Source of the DNA: Symbiobacterium thermophilum
GTDB taxonomy: Bacteria; Bacillota; Sulfobacillia; UBA995
NCBI GenBank assembly: GCA_020725145.1
Contig: DYFO01000019.1
Coordinates: 1-38,543 of the forward strand
Length of the DNA stretch: 38,543 nucleotides
Direction: 5' to 3'
Shown here: in pieces, positions 22,543 to 30,982 of the stretch
Layout of the letters: the number at the start of each line of letters is the position of its first letter
Position numbering within the stretch: the stretch's first letter is position 1
Program-made: the position numbers and the translations under genes
Notes under the pieces: model-generated
Database searches by the model: none
The model's input: only the letters and a program-made list of their open reading frames with translations
What the model was told of the DNA's origin: nothing

Positions 22543-23039
22543 CAGGGCTCACCTCGCCTGAGCGGCCGGCATCTCGCCTCGACGGCCATGGCGACCAGCG
22601 CGAGCAGCACCGCCAGGTAGAGCACGGACGCCGCGGGATACTGACCGATCGCGGGCAGACGCCCGAGCATGACCTCCCGTCGCGGCCCGAACAGGATAAG
22701 TCCGCCGGTCAGTGCCGCCAGTGCCGCCACCAGCACCGCGGCCGCCGCGACCTGCTTGGCCTCGCCTACCAGGAACGAAGGTTCTCCCCCGGCTTCCACA
22801 TCGCCCAGACGTTCCATGGCCGTGTTCACCAGCTCGGCGAAGACCACCACGCCGATCAACGTCACCAGACACGTCCACCGCAAGGCGTCGAAGTCGGCAA
22901 GCCAGCCAAGACCCAGAGCTAGCCAGGCGGCCGCCACGTGAAACCGCAGGTTCGGCTCTTTGAGGTAGGCGGCGACCAGGCCTCGCCAGGCCCCGGCCAG
23001 GCTCCGCAAGAGGTTCCGGCGGTCAGTCGGCGTCATCAT
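22542..23039 (-). CDS. dgkA: Diacylglycerol/undecaprenol kinase family protein
   Basis: 'AWRGLVAAYLKEPNLRFHVAAAWLALGLGW...VVFAELVNTAMERLGDVE'. MMTPTD start at 23039 preferred over 23105. Confidence 0.9.
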   Translation of the reverse strand: MMTPTDRRNLLRSLAGAWRGLVAAYLKEPNLRFHVAAAWLALGLGWLADFDALRWTCLVTLIGVVVFAELVNTAMERLGDVEAGGEPSFLVGEAKQVAAAAVLVAALAALTGGLILFGPRREVMLGRLPAIGQYPAASVLYLAVLLALVAMAVEARCRPLRRGEP

Positions 23040-23481
23040 GAGTCCCGGACAGGCGGCGCATGGCCTTGCGTTCACACTCCCGCATGCGCTCGGCGTCGGT
23101 GGCATCGGCGTGGTCGTGCCCCAGCAGGTGCAGGATGCCGTGGATCACCAGCAGCTCCAGCTCCGCGCCGAGGTCGGCGTTCTGGGCCTGAGCCCTTTCG
23201 AGCGAGATCACCACGTCCCCCAGATGGGCAAGGCCATCGCCCCCCGGCGTGGCGGCGTCCTGGGGGAAGGCCAGCACGTCGGTGGGACCGTCCTCACCCC
23301 GGTAGCGCCGATTGAGCTCGGCGATGCCCGCGTCGTCCACCAGGCACACGCTCACCTCCGCCGGTCCCTGCCACCCTCCGGCGGCGAGGGCCTCCCGGGC
23401 CGCTTCTTTCACCCGCCGCCTCAGGTCCGGGCCAAAGGCCACCTTTCGCTGCCGGTTGAGGATGTCGACGATCGCCTTCAC
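23023..23481 (-). CDS. ybeY: rRNA maturation RNase YbeY
   Basis: 'NRRYRGEDGPTDVLAFPQD...LGDVVISLERA...ELLVIHGILHLLGHDHADATDAERM'. Confidence 0.96.
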   Translation of the reverse strand: MKAIVDILNRQRKVAFGPDLRRRVKEAAREALAAGGWQGPAEVSVCLVDDAGIAELNRRYRGEDGPTDVLAFPQDAATPGGDGLAHLGDVVISLERAQAQNADLGAELELLVIHGILHLLGHDHADATDAERMRECERKAMRRLSGTHDDAD

Positions 23482-25607
23482 CGCCCACCTCCCCCGTGGG
23501 CGTCCGTCTCCTCGGCAGGTTTGGTCTTCCTGAGGTCGCCCAGGCCATCGGGGTACTGGATCCGCGTATGGAAGATGCCCGTCAGCAGCCTGGTGAACTC
23601 GCCGGCGATGGTGTCCAGATCCCGCATGGTCAAGTCCGACCGGTCAAGCTGCCCGTCGTCGAGTCGCTCGCGGATGATCTTGCGCACCATGGCCTCGATC
23701 CTTCCCGGGTTGGGTCGGTGCAGTGAACGCACGGCAGCCTCGCAGGCGTCGGCCAACATCACGATGGCGGTCTCCTTGCTCTGGGGGATCGGTCCATCGT
23801 AGCGGAAATCCTCTTCCACCACCTGCTCGGAGCGCCCGTTCTCGGTAGCGCGGTTGAAGAAGTAGGTCACCAGAGTGGTGCCGTGATGCTGGCGGATGAA
23901 GTCCACGAGCGTGCCGGGAAGCTCGTGTTCCTCGGCCAGCTCGACCCCGTCCCTCACGTGTGAGGTGATGATGAGAGCGGACAGGTGCGGAGAGAGCTTG
24001 TCGTGGGGGTTTTCGTCCCCGAACAGCTGGTTGTCGGCGAAGAAGTAGGGGCGCTTTATCTTGCCCACGTCGTGGTAGTAGGCCCCCACCCTGGCCAGCA
24101 GGGCGTCGCCTCCCACCCGCTCGGTGGCCGACTCCGCCAGGTTGGCGACCATGAGGCTGTGGTGGTGCGTACCGGGAGCCTCCATCAGCAGCCGGCGCAG
24201 AAGCGGCTGGTTGGGGTTGCTCAGCTCCAGGAGCTTGAGCGGGGTTACGATGCCGAAGAGGTTCTCGAGGAAAGGCAGCGAGCCGATGGTCAGGATCGCC
24301 GACAAAAGGCCGTTGCCCAATCCCCAGAGATGGTCGAGCCAGGTGGCCAGTTCGGTGAAGGAACGGCCGCCCGCCAGCGCCAGGGCGAAGATGGTTGCGC
24401 CGTTGGCGGCGCTTATGAGCACCCCCGACCGCATCAGGTCGGAACGATGGGCCACGCTGGCCACGCTGTACACACCGGTCAGCCCTCCGGCCAAGGCCAC
24501 CACCAGGTGTCCGAGGTCGGGGCCGGTCGCCAGGCCGGCCAGCACCGCCAGGAAGGCCGCGAGCACCACGCCGAGCTGCGCACCCAGCAGGATGGTGGCC
24601 AGCATCGAACCCAACGCTACCGGCACCAGGTAGCCGGATAACGACTCGGTCATCCAACACAGGGCCACCGTTCCGCTCAGGATGATGGCCAAAAGCAGCA
24701 CCATGCGGTTGCTCGCGAACACCGCGGGCTGGAAGAGCTTCAGGTAGAAGGCAAGGCCTGCCAACAGAATGGCCGCCAGCAACGCCACGCCCACGCGGAT
24801 GAGGTAGTCGGGGGTGGTGCGCAAAAGCCCCAGATCCTCGAGGATCGCCACCTGGTGCTCGGTGATGACGTCACGCTCCCTGACCACCACCTGGCCCTGG
24901 ATGATGCGCACCGGTTCTACCTGGTCGGCCGCCTCCTGGCGCTTGCGCCTGGTCTCCACCTCGTCGAAGAAGAGGTTGGGCTCGATCAGCTGGCGTGCCA
25001 GTTCCGCGCCGAACAGCCGCAGATTCCTGTCCAGGTCCAGTGCCCCGAGCTCGGTGGCAGCCTGCCTGCGAACGGTATCGACGTGCTCGGGCTTGATGCC
25101 CATGCGCAGCTGGCCGTCAACCACGTCGCGGATCCCCGCCTCAAGGGCCGCCAACTCCTCCTCTTGCGCACCGATCACCGCCAGCAGCACCGAGTCGGGC
25201 AGTTCCTCACCGACCAGCTCGCGCAGCGGCCGGATCTTCTCGGACTTCGGGTCGTCGGCGGACGCCAGGCCGCGGACGGTCTCGAAGATGGCGGCAAGCG
25301 AGCTCTTGGAACGCTGCCACACGGCGGGGTCGATGCGGTAGAAGTCGGGAACCGCCGCCCGCGCCGCTTCGCGGAGCTCTTCGGTCCGCAGGCGGTCGAC
25401 AATGGTGCGGGGAGCCCAGATGTCCTTGGGCGCCACCTGCCCCGCCTGCAGCTGCAGGCGGGCGGGCACCAGCGCCGGCATCAGGAACGCGGTGACCAGC
25501 GCGAAGACCAAAGCCGCCCACAGCAGCCGGAGCCAGCCCGCGCCGGCGGCGTCCCTGCCCCTGAAGAGCCGGCGAACCCCTTCGTCAGTGAGCCAGCGCG
25601 CGGTCAC
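23478..25607 (-). CDS. 7TM receptor/HD-domain hydrolase (PgpH-like)
   Basis: 709 aa; N-terminal extracellular region, TM segments, HD motif 'MEAPGTHHHSLMVANLAESATERVGGDALLARVGAYYHDVGKIKRPYFFADNQ'. Confidence 0.94.
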   Translation of the reverse strand: MTARWLTDEGVRRLFRGRDAAGAGWLRLLWAALVFALVTAFLMPALVPARLQLQAGQVAPKDIWAPRTIVDRLRTEELREAARAAVPDFYRIDPAVWQRSKSSLAAIFETVRGLASADDPKSEKIRPLRELVGEELPDSVLLAVIGAQEEELAALEAGIRDVVDGQLRMGIKPEHVDTVRRQAATELGALDLDRNLRLFGAELARQLIEPNLFFDEVETRRKRQEAADQVEPVRIIQGQVVVRERDVITEHQVAILEDLGLLRTTPDYLIRVGVALLAAILLAGLAFYLKLFQPAVFASNRMVLLLAIILSGTVALCWMTESLSGYLVPVALGSMLATILLGAQLGVVLAAFLAVLAGLATGPDLGHLVVALAGGLTGVYSVASVAHRSDLMRSGVLISAANGATIFALALAGGRSFTELATWLDHLWGLGNGLLSAILTIGSLPFLENLFGIVTPLKLLELSNPNQPLLRRLLMEAPGTHHHSLMVANLAESATERVGGDALLARVGAYYHDVGKIKRPYFFADNQLFGDENPHDKLSPHLSALIITSHVRDGVELAEEHELPGTLVDFIRQHHGTTLVTYFFNRATENGRSEQVVEEDFRYDGPIPQSKETAIVMLADACEAAVRSLHRPNPGRIEAMVRKIIRERLDDGQLDRSDLTMRDLDTIAGEFTRLLTGIFHTRIQYPDGLGDLRKTKPAEETDAHGGGGR

Positions 25608-26641
25608 CGCGGCTCACCTCCCGGCGGCGCGGTCACTGCGTTCTCGGTGCGCGGACGCGAGCGCTCGTATTCCTCATAAGCTCTGATGATCTTCTGCACC
25701 AGCTCGTGGCGGACCACATCCTTCTCCGTCAGGTAGACGAAAGCGATGCCCTCGACATCGCGCAGCACCGTGCGCACTTCCTCCAGGCCGGAGAAACGGC
25801 CGCGGGGAAGGTCGACCTGCGTGATGTCCCCCGTCACCACCGCCCGCGACCCCAGTCCCAGCCGCGTGAGGAACATCTTCATCTGCTCCGGCGTGGTGTT
25901 CTGCGCCTCGTCCAGCAGGACGAAGGAGTCGTCCAGCGTTCTGCCGCGCATGTACGCCAAGGGAGCAACCTCGATGCTTCCGCGTTCCATGTACTTTTGA
26001 AAGCTCTCCAGCCCCAGTATATCGTACAGCGCATCGTAGATGGGACGCAGGTACGGATGGATCTTCTCCTCGAGCGCTCCCGGCAAAAACCCCAGCCTCT
26101 CTCCGGCTTCCACCGCCGGCCGTGTCAGCACTATGCGGTTGACCTCTCTCCGCTTCAGCGCGGCCACCGCCAGGGCCACCGCCAGATAGGTCTTGCCCGT
26201 ACCGGCGGGGCCGATGCCGAACACCAGGCCCGAGCCGCGGATCGCCTCCACATAGGCCTTCTGGCCCAGCGTCTTGGCACGGATGGGTTTGCCGCGGTGG
26301 GTGACGACGATGATCTCCGAGAACACGCCCTCAAGGTCGACGTCGTCCCCTTCCTGTATCAGGCGGATGGCGTACCTCAGTTCCTGACCGGAGATGGGCA
26401 TCCCCGTCCGCGAAACCTCGAGCAGACGGCGGAACAGGCCTGCCACCTGGCCGACCTGCTGGCCCGGCCCGGTGATGACCAGTTCCTCTCCGCGGGCGAT
26501 CACCTTCACGCCGAAGCTCTCCTCAATGGTCCGCAGGTGCTGGTCGTACCGACCGAAGAGGTTCAGCGCTTCCTCATTGCCGGCGATGAGCACCCGCGCC
26601 TCAGCTTGTCCGTCTCGTGTCGACGCCGCCAGCCCTCTCAT
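25604..26641 (-). CDS. phoH: PhoH-family ATPase
   Basis: 'FGIGPAGTGKTYLAVALAVAALKRREVNRIVLTRPAVEAGERLGFLPG', 'FVLLDEAQNTTPEQMKMFLTRLG'. Confidence 0.96.
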   Translation of the reverse strand: MRGLAASTRDGQAEARVLIAGNEEALNLFGRYDQHLRTIEESFGVKVIARGEELVITGPGQQVGQVAGLFRRLLEVSRTGMPISGQELRYAIRLIQEGDDVDLEGVFSEIIVVTHRGKPIRAKTLGQKAYVEAIRGSGLVFGIGPAGTGKTYLAVALAVAALKRREVNRIVLTRPAVEAGERLGFLPGALEEKIHPYLRPIYDALYDILGLESFQKYMERGSIEVAPLAYMRGRTLDDSFVLLDEAQNTTPEQMKMFLTRLGLGSRAVVTGDITQVDLPRGRFSGLEEVRTVLRDVEGIAFVYLTEKDVVRHELVQKIIRAYEEYERSRPRTENAVTAPPGGEPR

Positions 26642-26659
26642 CCCCCTCCCGGAGGCTGC

Positions 26660-27835
26660 TCAGGGGCTTTCAACCGCTTGCCGCGGCAGGCCGATGTCCT
26701 CCAGGACCTCGACCGCCACCGACACCCGGACCTCGCCCGCAAGGTCGGTGCGTTCGACGCGGGAACTCAGGATCCTGGCCTGTGCGGGCACCAGGGTGAC
26801 GGCTTGCTCGCGGGCCAGACCTTCGGCAAGGTGGGCGGCTTCGTCCGGGCTAAGGTGGCGATGTTTGCGCTCCAGTTCAAAGAACGCGTCGGTCAGGAAT
26901 TCGACGGGCAGGTTGACGTTCCTCCAGCCGACCCGGAGCACGTGCCGGCAGCTCTCGTATAACTCGAAGGGAACCCTGCGGCCGCTCAGCACGATCACCC
27001 GGCCGGCGATGCGTACCGACCTTCGCAGGTGAACCCGCCCGGTCATCCGGTCCTGCCGCCCGACCAGTGGCACCGCTGCTTCCCCAGTATACCACACGCG
27101 GGCACGGACGAGCCCCGCGGCGTGAGGCGGGCGCCCCGGCAGCGGCGGGGGTGGACGGATGAGCACCTGGCCCTCCGACACCACCTGGCCGGGGTGGACG
27201 AGGGCCTGACCCCGGAAGACGAGCACGGTGTGCACGATACCGTCGCAGGCCGCCACCAGCTCCAGCGGGTACGCGGGAGGCGGCGGTGGCGGTGGAGGGT
27301 CCTTCTCCACCACCTCGACGGTGGCGACCACGCCTTTCAGTTCCACTCCGACCCACGACAGCTCGTCAAGCGCCAACAGCATGCGCCGTTCGACGGCGTT
27401 GAGGTCAAGACCCCAGCGGAGGCGTCCGGGTCGGAGGCCGGCGGCACGCGCCGCCGACAGGATCGCCTCCTGCGGCAGCCGCACGGCCCCGCGTACCTCC
27501 ACCAGCCAGACGACCGCCGTGAGCCCTTGCAAGGCCAGTGCGGCCAGCAGACAGCCCACCACCGTTCCCAGCCGGGCCCTGAGTCCCTGGATGAAAAACG
27601 GCAGGCCGCGCCTATCCTCCAGCCGGACCCGCACGCCCGCGAGCCGGGCCAGCCGGCGGGCACGCCGAAGTTCGCCCGGCGGCAGTTTGAGCCGCAGCGC
27701 GTCACCGTCCCAGCGGAGCCGGGCCACCGGGACCCGGCTGTCGGTGCACAGCCTGACGAAGCGGCTTGCACCGGGGCCCTGTACCCGGAGTTCGATCTCG
27801 CCAACCAGGTAGGACCGCCAGGGAGCCGGCCGCAC
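26660..27835 (-). CDS. yqfD: Sporulation protein YqfD
   Basis: 'GLRPGRLRWGLDLNAVERRMLLALDELSWVGVELKGVVATVEVVEK'; adjacent to yqfC and phoH. Confidence 0.9.
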   Translation of the reverse strand: MRPAPWRSYLVGEIELRVQGPGASRFVRLCTDSRVPVARLRWDGDALRLKLPPGELRRARRLARLAGVRVRLEDRRGLPFFIQGLRARLGTVVGCLLAALALQGLTAVVWLVEVRGAVRLPQEAILSAARAAGLRPGRLRWGLDLNAVERRMLLALDELSWVGVELKGVVATVEVVEKDPPPPPPPPAYPLELVAACDGIVHTVLVFRGQALVHPGQVVSEGQVLIRPPPPLPGRPPHAAGLVRARVWYTGEAAVPLVGRQDRMTGRVHLRRSVRIAGRVIVLSGRRVPFELYESCRHVLRVGWRNVNLPVEFLTDAFFELERKHRHLSPDEAAHLAEGLAREQAVTLVPAQARILSSRVERTDLAGEVRVSVAVEVLEDIGLPRQAVESP

Positions 27836-28141
27836 CTAGCCGTGGTCCTCCTCTGCCGACCCGAATTCGAGCGAGGCGAAGCGGCCACTGGCGCGGATCT
27901 CGCCCTCGTGCACGCCGTCGATCACCAGGTCGCGACCCCGCAGGCGGATCGGGCCGCTACGGGTGATGATCAGCAGCTCGTGCGGGCTAAAACCGGCCAG
28001 TCCCTGGTGGTTCTCCAGGGTGAACTCGAGGTTGCCCACGATCGTCAGGCGCGGAAGGTCGAGTACCACGTCGGCAGGCAGGTCCAAGGAACGGAGCAAC
28101 CTGCCCCCCGGCCGCCAACCCGGAGCCGCCCTGCGCGCCAC
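27836..28141 (-). CDS. yqfC: Sporulation protein YqfC
   Basis: 'LDLPRLTIVGNLEFTLENHQGLAGFSPHELLIITRSGPIRLRGRDLVI'; adjacent to yqfD; GTG start. Confidence 0.9.
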   Translation of the reverse strand: MARRAAPGWRPGGRLLRSLDLPADVVLDLPRLTIVGNLEFTLENHQGLAGFSPHELLIITRSGPIRLRGRDLVIDGVHEGEIRASGRFASLEFGSAEEDHG

Positions 28142-28169
28142 CTGCCTCTGCCCCCCGTCCCCGCGGCTC

Positions 28170-28197
28170 AGTCTATGCGGGAGACACCCTCCTATGC
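28170..28197 (-). promoter_or_regulatory. Candidate sigma-E-type (sporulation) promoter for yqfCD
   Basis: Minus strand GCATAGG-13 nt-CATAGACT, compared with recalled SigE consensus KMATATT-N13-15-CATACAHT. Confidence 0.45.
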
Positions 28198-28647
28198 CGG
28201 GTCGCCGGGCAGGAGTTCCCTGACGCGTCGGCTCACCTCGGCACCGTCCGCGCGCCCGCGCAGCCTGGGCATGAGCAGGGCCATGACCTTCCCCAGGTCG
28301 CGTTGTGAGCGCGCCTGCGCCTCGGCCACGGCCTCCGCCACCAGACGGTCGAGTTCGTCGGGCGTCAGCGGTGCCGGCAGGTAGGCGGCGATGATCGCAA
28401 CCTCGCGCTCGAGGTCGGCGGCAACCTCCTCCTTGCCCAAGCGTCGGTACTCGGCCGCAGCCTCGCGGCGCTTTCTGATCTCGCGGGCCAGCACGGCTGC
28501 CGTCTCGTCATCGTCGAGCTCGCCGCGCTTGTCGATGGCCGCGTTCTGAAGCGATGCCCGGGCCATACGCAGCACGGACAGACGGAAAGCGTCCTTACGC
28601 TTCAGCGCCTCACGCAGGTCGAGGTTCAAGCGCTCGGTCAGCTTCAT
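28192..28647 (-). CDS. GatB/YqeY-domain protein
   Basis: 'LRMARASLQNAAIDKRGELDDDETAAVLAREIRKRREAAAEYRRLGKEEVAADLEREVAIIAAYLPAPL'. Start MKLTERLN; the ORF-track N-terminus is spurious. Confidence 0.94.
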   Translation of the reverse strand: MKLTERLNLDLREALKRKDAFRLSVLRMARASLQNAAIDKRGELDDDETAAVLAREIRKRREAAAEYRRLGKEEVAADLEREVAIIAAYLPAPLTPDELDRLVAEAVAEAQARSQRDLGKVMALLMPRLRGRADGAEVSRRVRELLPGDPA

Positions 28648-28697
28648 CCCCCGGTCTCCTCCGAAACGTCGACCGGCCTTCCGGCCGGTCGCGTGCT

Positions 28698-28892
28698 TCA
28701 CTGGTAGCTGCGGCGCTGGCGTTTCCGCCTGGCCGCCTCGGATTTCTTCTTCTTCCGCACGCTGGGCTTCTCGTAGTGCTCGCGGCGGCGCACCTCGGCA
28801 AGAACCCCGGCCTTCTGGCACTGACGCTTGAAGCGGCGAAGGGCGCTGTCCAGTGACTCGTTCTTGCCCACCCGGATCTCGGACACCGGCAT
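28698..28892 (-). CDS. rpsU: Ribosomal protein bS21
   Basis: '[61 protein letters not shown]'. Confidence 0.97.
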   Translation of the reverse strand: MPVSEIRVGKNESLDSALRRFKRQCQKAGVLAEVRRREHYEKPSVRKKKKSEAARRKRQRRSYQ

Positions 28893-28933
28893 CCCTCCTC
28901 CCGCTCCCGCGTTGCACGAAAACAGGCGCAGCC

Positions 28934-28962
28934 ATTATATCCCCGTTGCCGCCTTATGTCAA
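28934..28962 (-). promoter_or_regulatory. Consensus sigma-A promoter for rpsU
   Basis: Minus strand TTGACA-17 nt-TATAAT, both hexamers perfect. Confidence 0.85.
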
Positions 28963-29315
28963 CCCGGACTGCAAAGGACGCCGAGCGTGCGGCCGCCCAG
29001 GACGTGGAGGTGGAGGTGCCCGACCGTCTGGCCGCCTTCCTCGCCCACGTTGATCACCACGCGGTACCCGGCCGGAGCCAGACTGCGACCCAGTCGCGCG
29101 GCCACCCGCAGCAGCCCGGCCATAAGCTCGGCGTCGCCTTCCTCCAACTCCCCCAGGTTGCTCACGTGGCGCCGCGGCACCACCAGCACGTGAACCGGCG
29201 CCACCGGGTGAATGTCCCGGAAGGCGACCACCGCTTCGTCCTGGTACACCCGGTCGCTCGGCAGCTCGCCGGCGACGACGCGGCAGAAGATACACTCCTG
29301 CGCCAAGCGCTTCAC
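28959..29315 (-). CDS. HIT-family protein
   Basis: 'ECIFCRVVAGELPSDRVYQDEAVVAFRDIHPVAPVHVLVVPRRH...GGQTVGHLHLHVLGGR' (HLHLH triad). GTG at 29315 preferred over 29357. Confidence 0.93.
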   Translation of the reverse strand: MKRLAQECIFCRVVAGELPSDRVYQDEAVVAFRDIHPVAPVHVLVVPRRHVSNLGELEEGDAELMAGLLRVAARLGRSLAPAGYRVVINVGEEGGQTVGHLHLHVLGGRTLGVLCSPG

Positions 29316-29395
29316 CCCCGGCCGCCCCTGGTGGAGATCATTTGCCGACGGTGTCAAATTATTCTACACCGGGCTTCGATTACCTCCCCTCGTGT

Positions 29396-30982
29396 TCACG
29401 GCAGTTCGCCATGCACCGGCCTGCCCTCCACCAGCGTCGCCGTCACCTGCGCCTCCAGCAGCCACTCGGGCGGCCCGCGCAGGATATCGTGCGACAGCAC
29501 GACCAGGTCGGCCGGCGCACCCGGCGCCAGGGTTCCCCTCCGCCCCTCCTCGCCCGCCGCGTAGGCGGCCGCACGGGTGAAACCCTCCAAGGCCTCGCGC
29601 ACACCGATGCACTCTTCGGGGTACCAGGGAGGCACCTCGGGCTCGTCTTCGCGCTTGCGGGTGACCGCGGCGTACATCCCCCGCAGTGGGTCCAGAGGTT
29701 CCACCGGCGCATCCGAGCCCATCGCCAGCACCGCCCCGGCGTCCAGCAGTGAACGAAAGGGGTAGGCCCGCCGCGCCCGCCTGCCCCAGTGGCGGTCGGC
29801 GAGGTAACGGTCCGAGGTGGCGTGGATGGGCTGCACGGAGGCTACCACTCCCAGCCGGGCGAAACGGGCAACGTCGTCGGGATGCAGACACTGGGCGTGC
29901 TCCACGCGGTGGCGGAGGCCGCGGCGGCGGCTGGCCTCCAGGTGCTCCTCGAACACGTCCAGGCACACGCGGTTGGCGCGGTCGCCGATGGCGTGGACGG
30001 CGCAGGGCCAACCCGCCTCCACCGCCGCCCGCACGCGGGCGGACAGCTCCGCCCGCTCCATCACCGGCACGCCGCGGTAGTCCTCCTCTCCCTCGTACGG
30101 CTCCAGCATGTCGGCGGTGCGCTGTCCCAGCGCGCCGTCCAGAAAGAACTTGAGGTGCCCCAAGGATAACCACCGGTCGCCGAGCCCGGCCTCCAGGCCC
30201 AGCGAGGCCAGGGCCTCGAGGCGATCCTGAGGCAGCATGAAGTGCACCCGCAAGGTCAGTTCGCCCGCGCGCCGCAGGTGCTGGAAGACCCGCAGCGACT
30301 CGGCGCCTTCGGGCACGTGGACCCCGGTAAGCCCGCGCGCGTGGGCCAGCTTCAGGCCCTGTCGCACCGCGTCGGCCGCCTCCTCGATGCCGGGTGCAGG
30401 AACCAGCCGCGAGACCAGCGAGACGGCGTTTTCCAGCAAGAGTCCTGTGGGCTCGCCGTCGGCTTCCCGCTCAATGCGTCCGCCGGCAGGGTCGGGCGTG
30501 TCGCGGTCCACCCCCGCCAGGCGCAGCGCGAGGCTGTTCGCCCACAGCGCGTGGCCGTCCTTGCTCGTCAGCGCCACCGGACAGGCGGCCACATCCAGGT
30601 ACTTCCGATGCGGATGGCCGCCCCCTTGCCAGAGGTTGCGGTTCCACCCCGAACCGACCACCCAGGCGCCGGGGCGGGCGGCGGCCGCGGCGGCTACCCG
30701 CCGCCCCACCTCCTCCGGGCTGCGAGCGTCCTCGAGGCGCAGGCCGGCCAGCCCGGACGCGAAGGCGGCGAAGTGGGCGTGGCAGTCGGTGAAGCCCGGT
30801 ACCACACAGGCACCGTCCAGGTTCACCGTCCGGTACCTCCCCCGCAGGGCGGCCTCGGCTTGGGCCTGCGAGCCCGCGGCAACCACTTTGCCCCCCGCGA
30901 TGGCGAGCGCCGTTACGGGCCGATCGCACCCGGGCTCCAGGGTGTGGATGACACCTCCACGCAAGAGCAGACCCGACGTCAC
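29396..30982 (-). CDS. Amidohydrolase (YtcJ-like)
   Basis: 'VVPGFTDCHAHFAAFASGL', 'VVGSGWNRNLW', 'HLKFFLDGALGQRTADMLEPY', 'RHRVEHAQCLHPDDVARFARLGVVASVQPIHAT', 'AMGSDAPVEPLDPLRGMYAAVTR'. Confidence 0.92.
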   Translation of the reverse strand: MTSGLLLRGGVIHTLEPGCDRPVTALAIAGGKVVAAGSQAQAEAALRGRYRTVNLDGACVVPGFTDCHAHFAAFASGLAGLRLEDARSPEEVGRRVAAAAAARPGAWVVGSGWNRNLWQGGGHPHRKYLDVAACPVALTSKDGHALWANSLALRLAGVDRDTPDPAGGRIEREADGEPTGLLLENAVSLVSRLVPAPGIEEAADAVRQGLKLAHARGLTGVHVPEGAESLRVFQHLRRAGELTLRVHFMLPQDRLEALASLGLEAGLGDRWLSLGHLKFFLDGALGQRTADMLEPYEGEEDYRGVPVMERAELSARVRAAVEAGWPCAVHAIGDRANRVCLDVFEEHLEASRRRGLRHRVEHAQCLHPDDVARFARLGVVASVQPIHATSDRYLADRHWGRRARRAYPFRSLLDAGAVLAMGSDAPVEPLDPLRGMYAAVTRKREDEPEVPPWYPEECIGVREALEGFTRAAAYAAGEEGRRGTLAPGAPADLVVLSHDILRGPPEWLLEAQVTATLVEGRPVHGELP

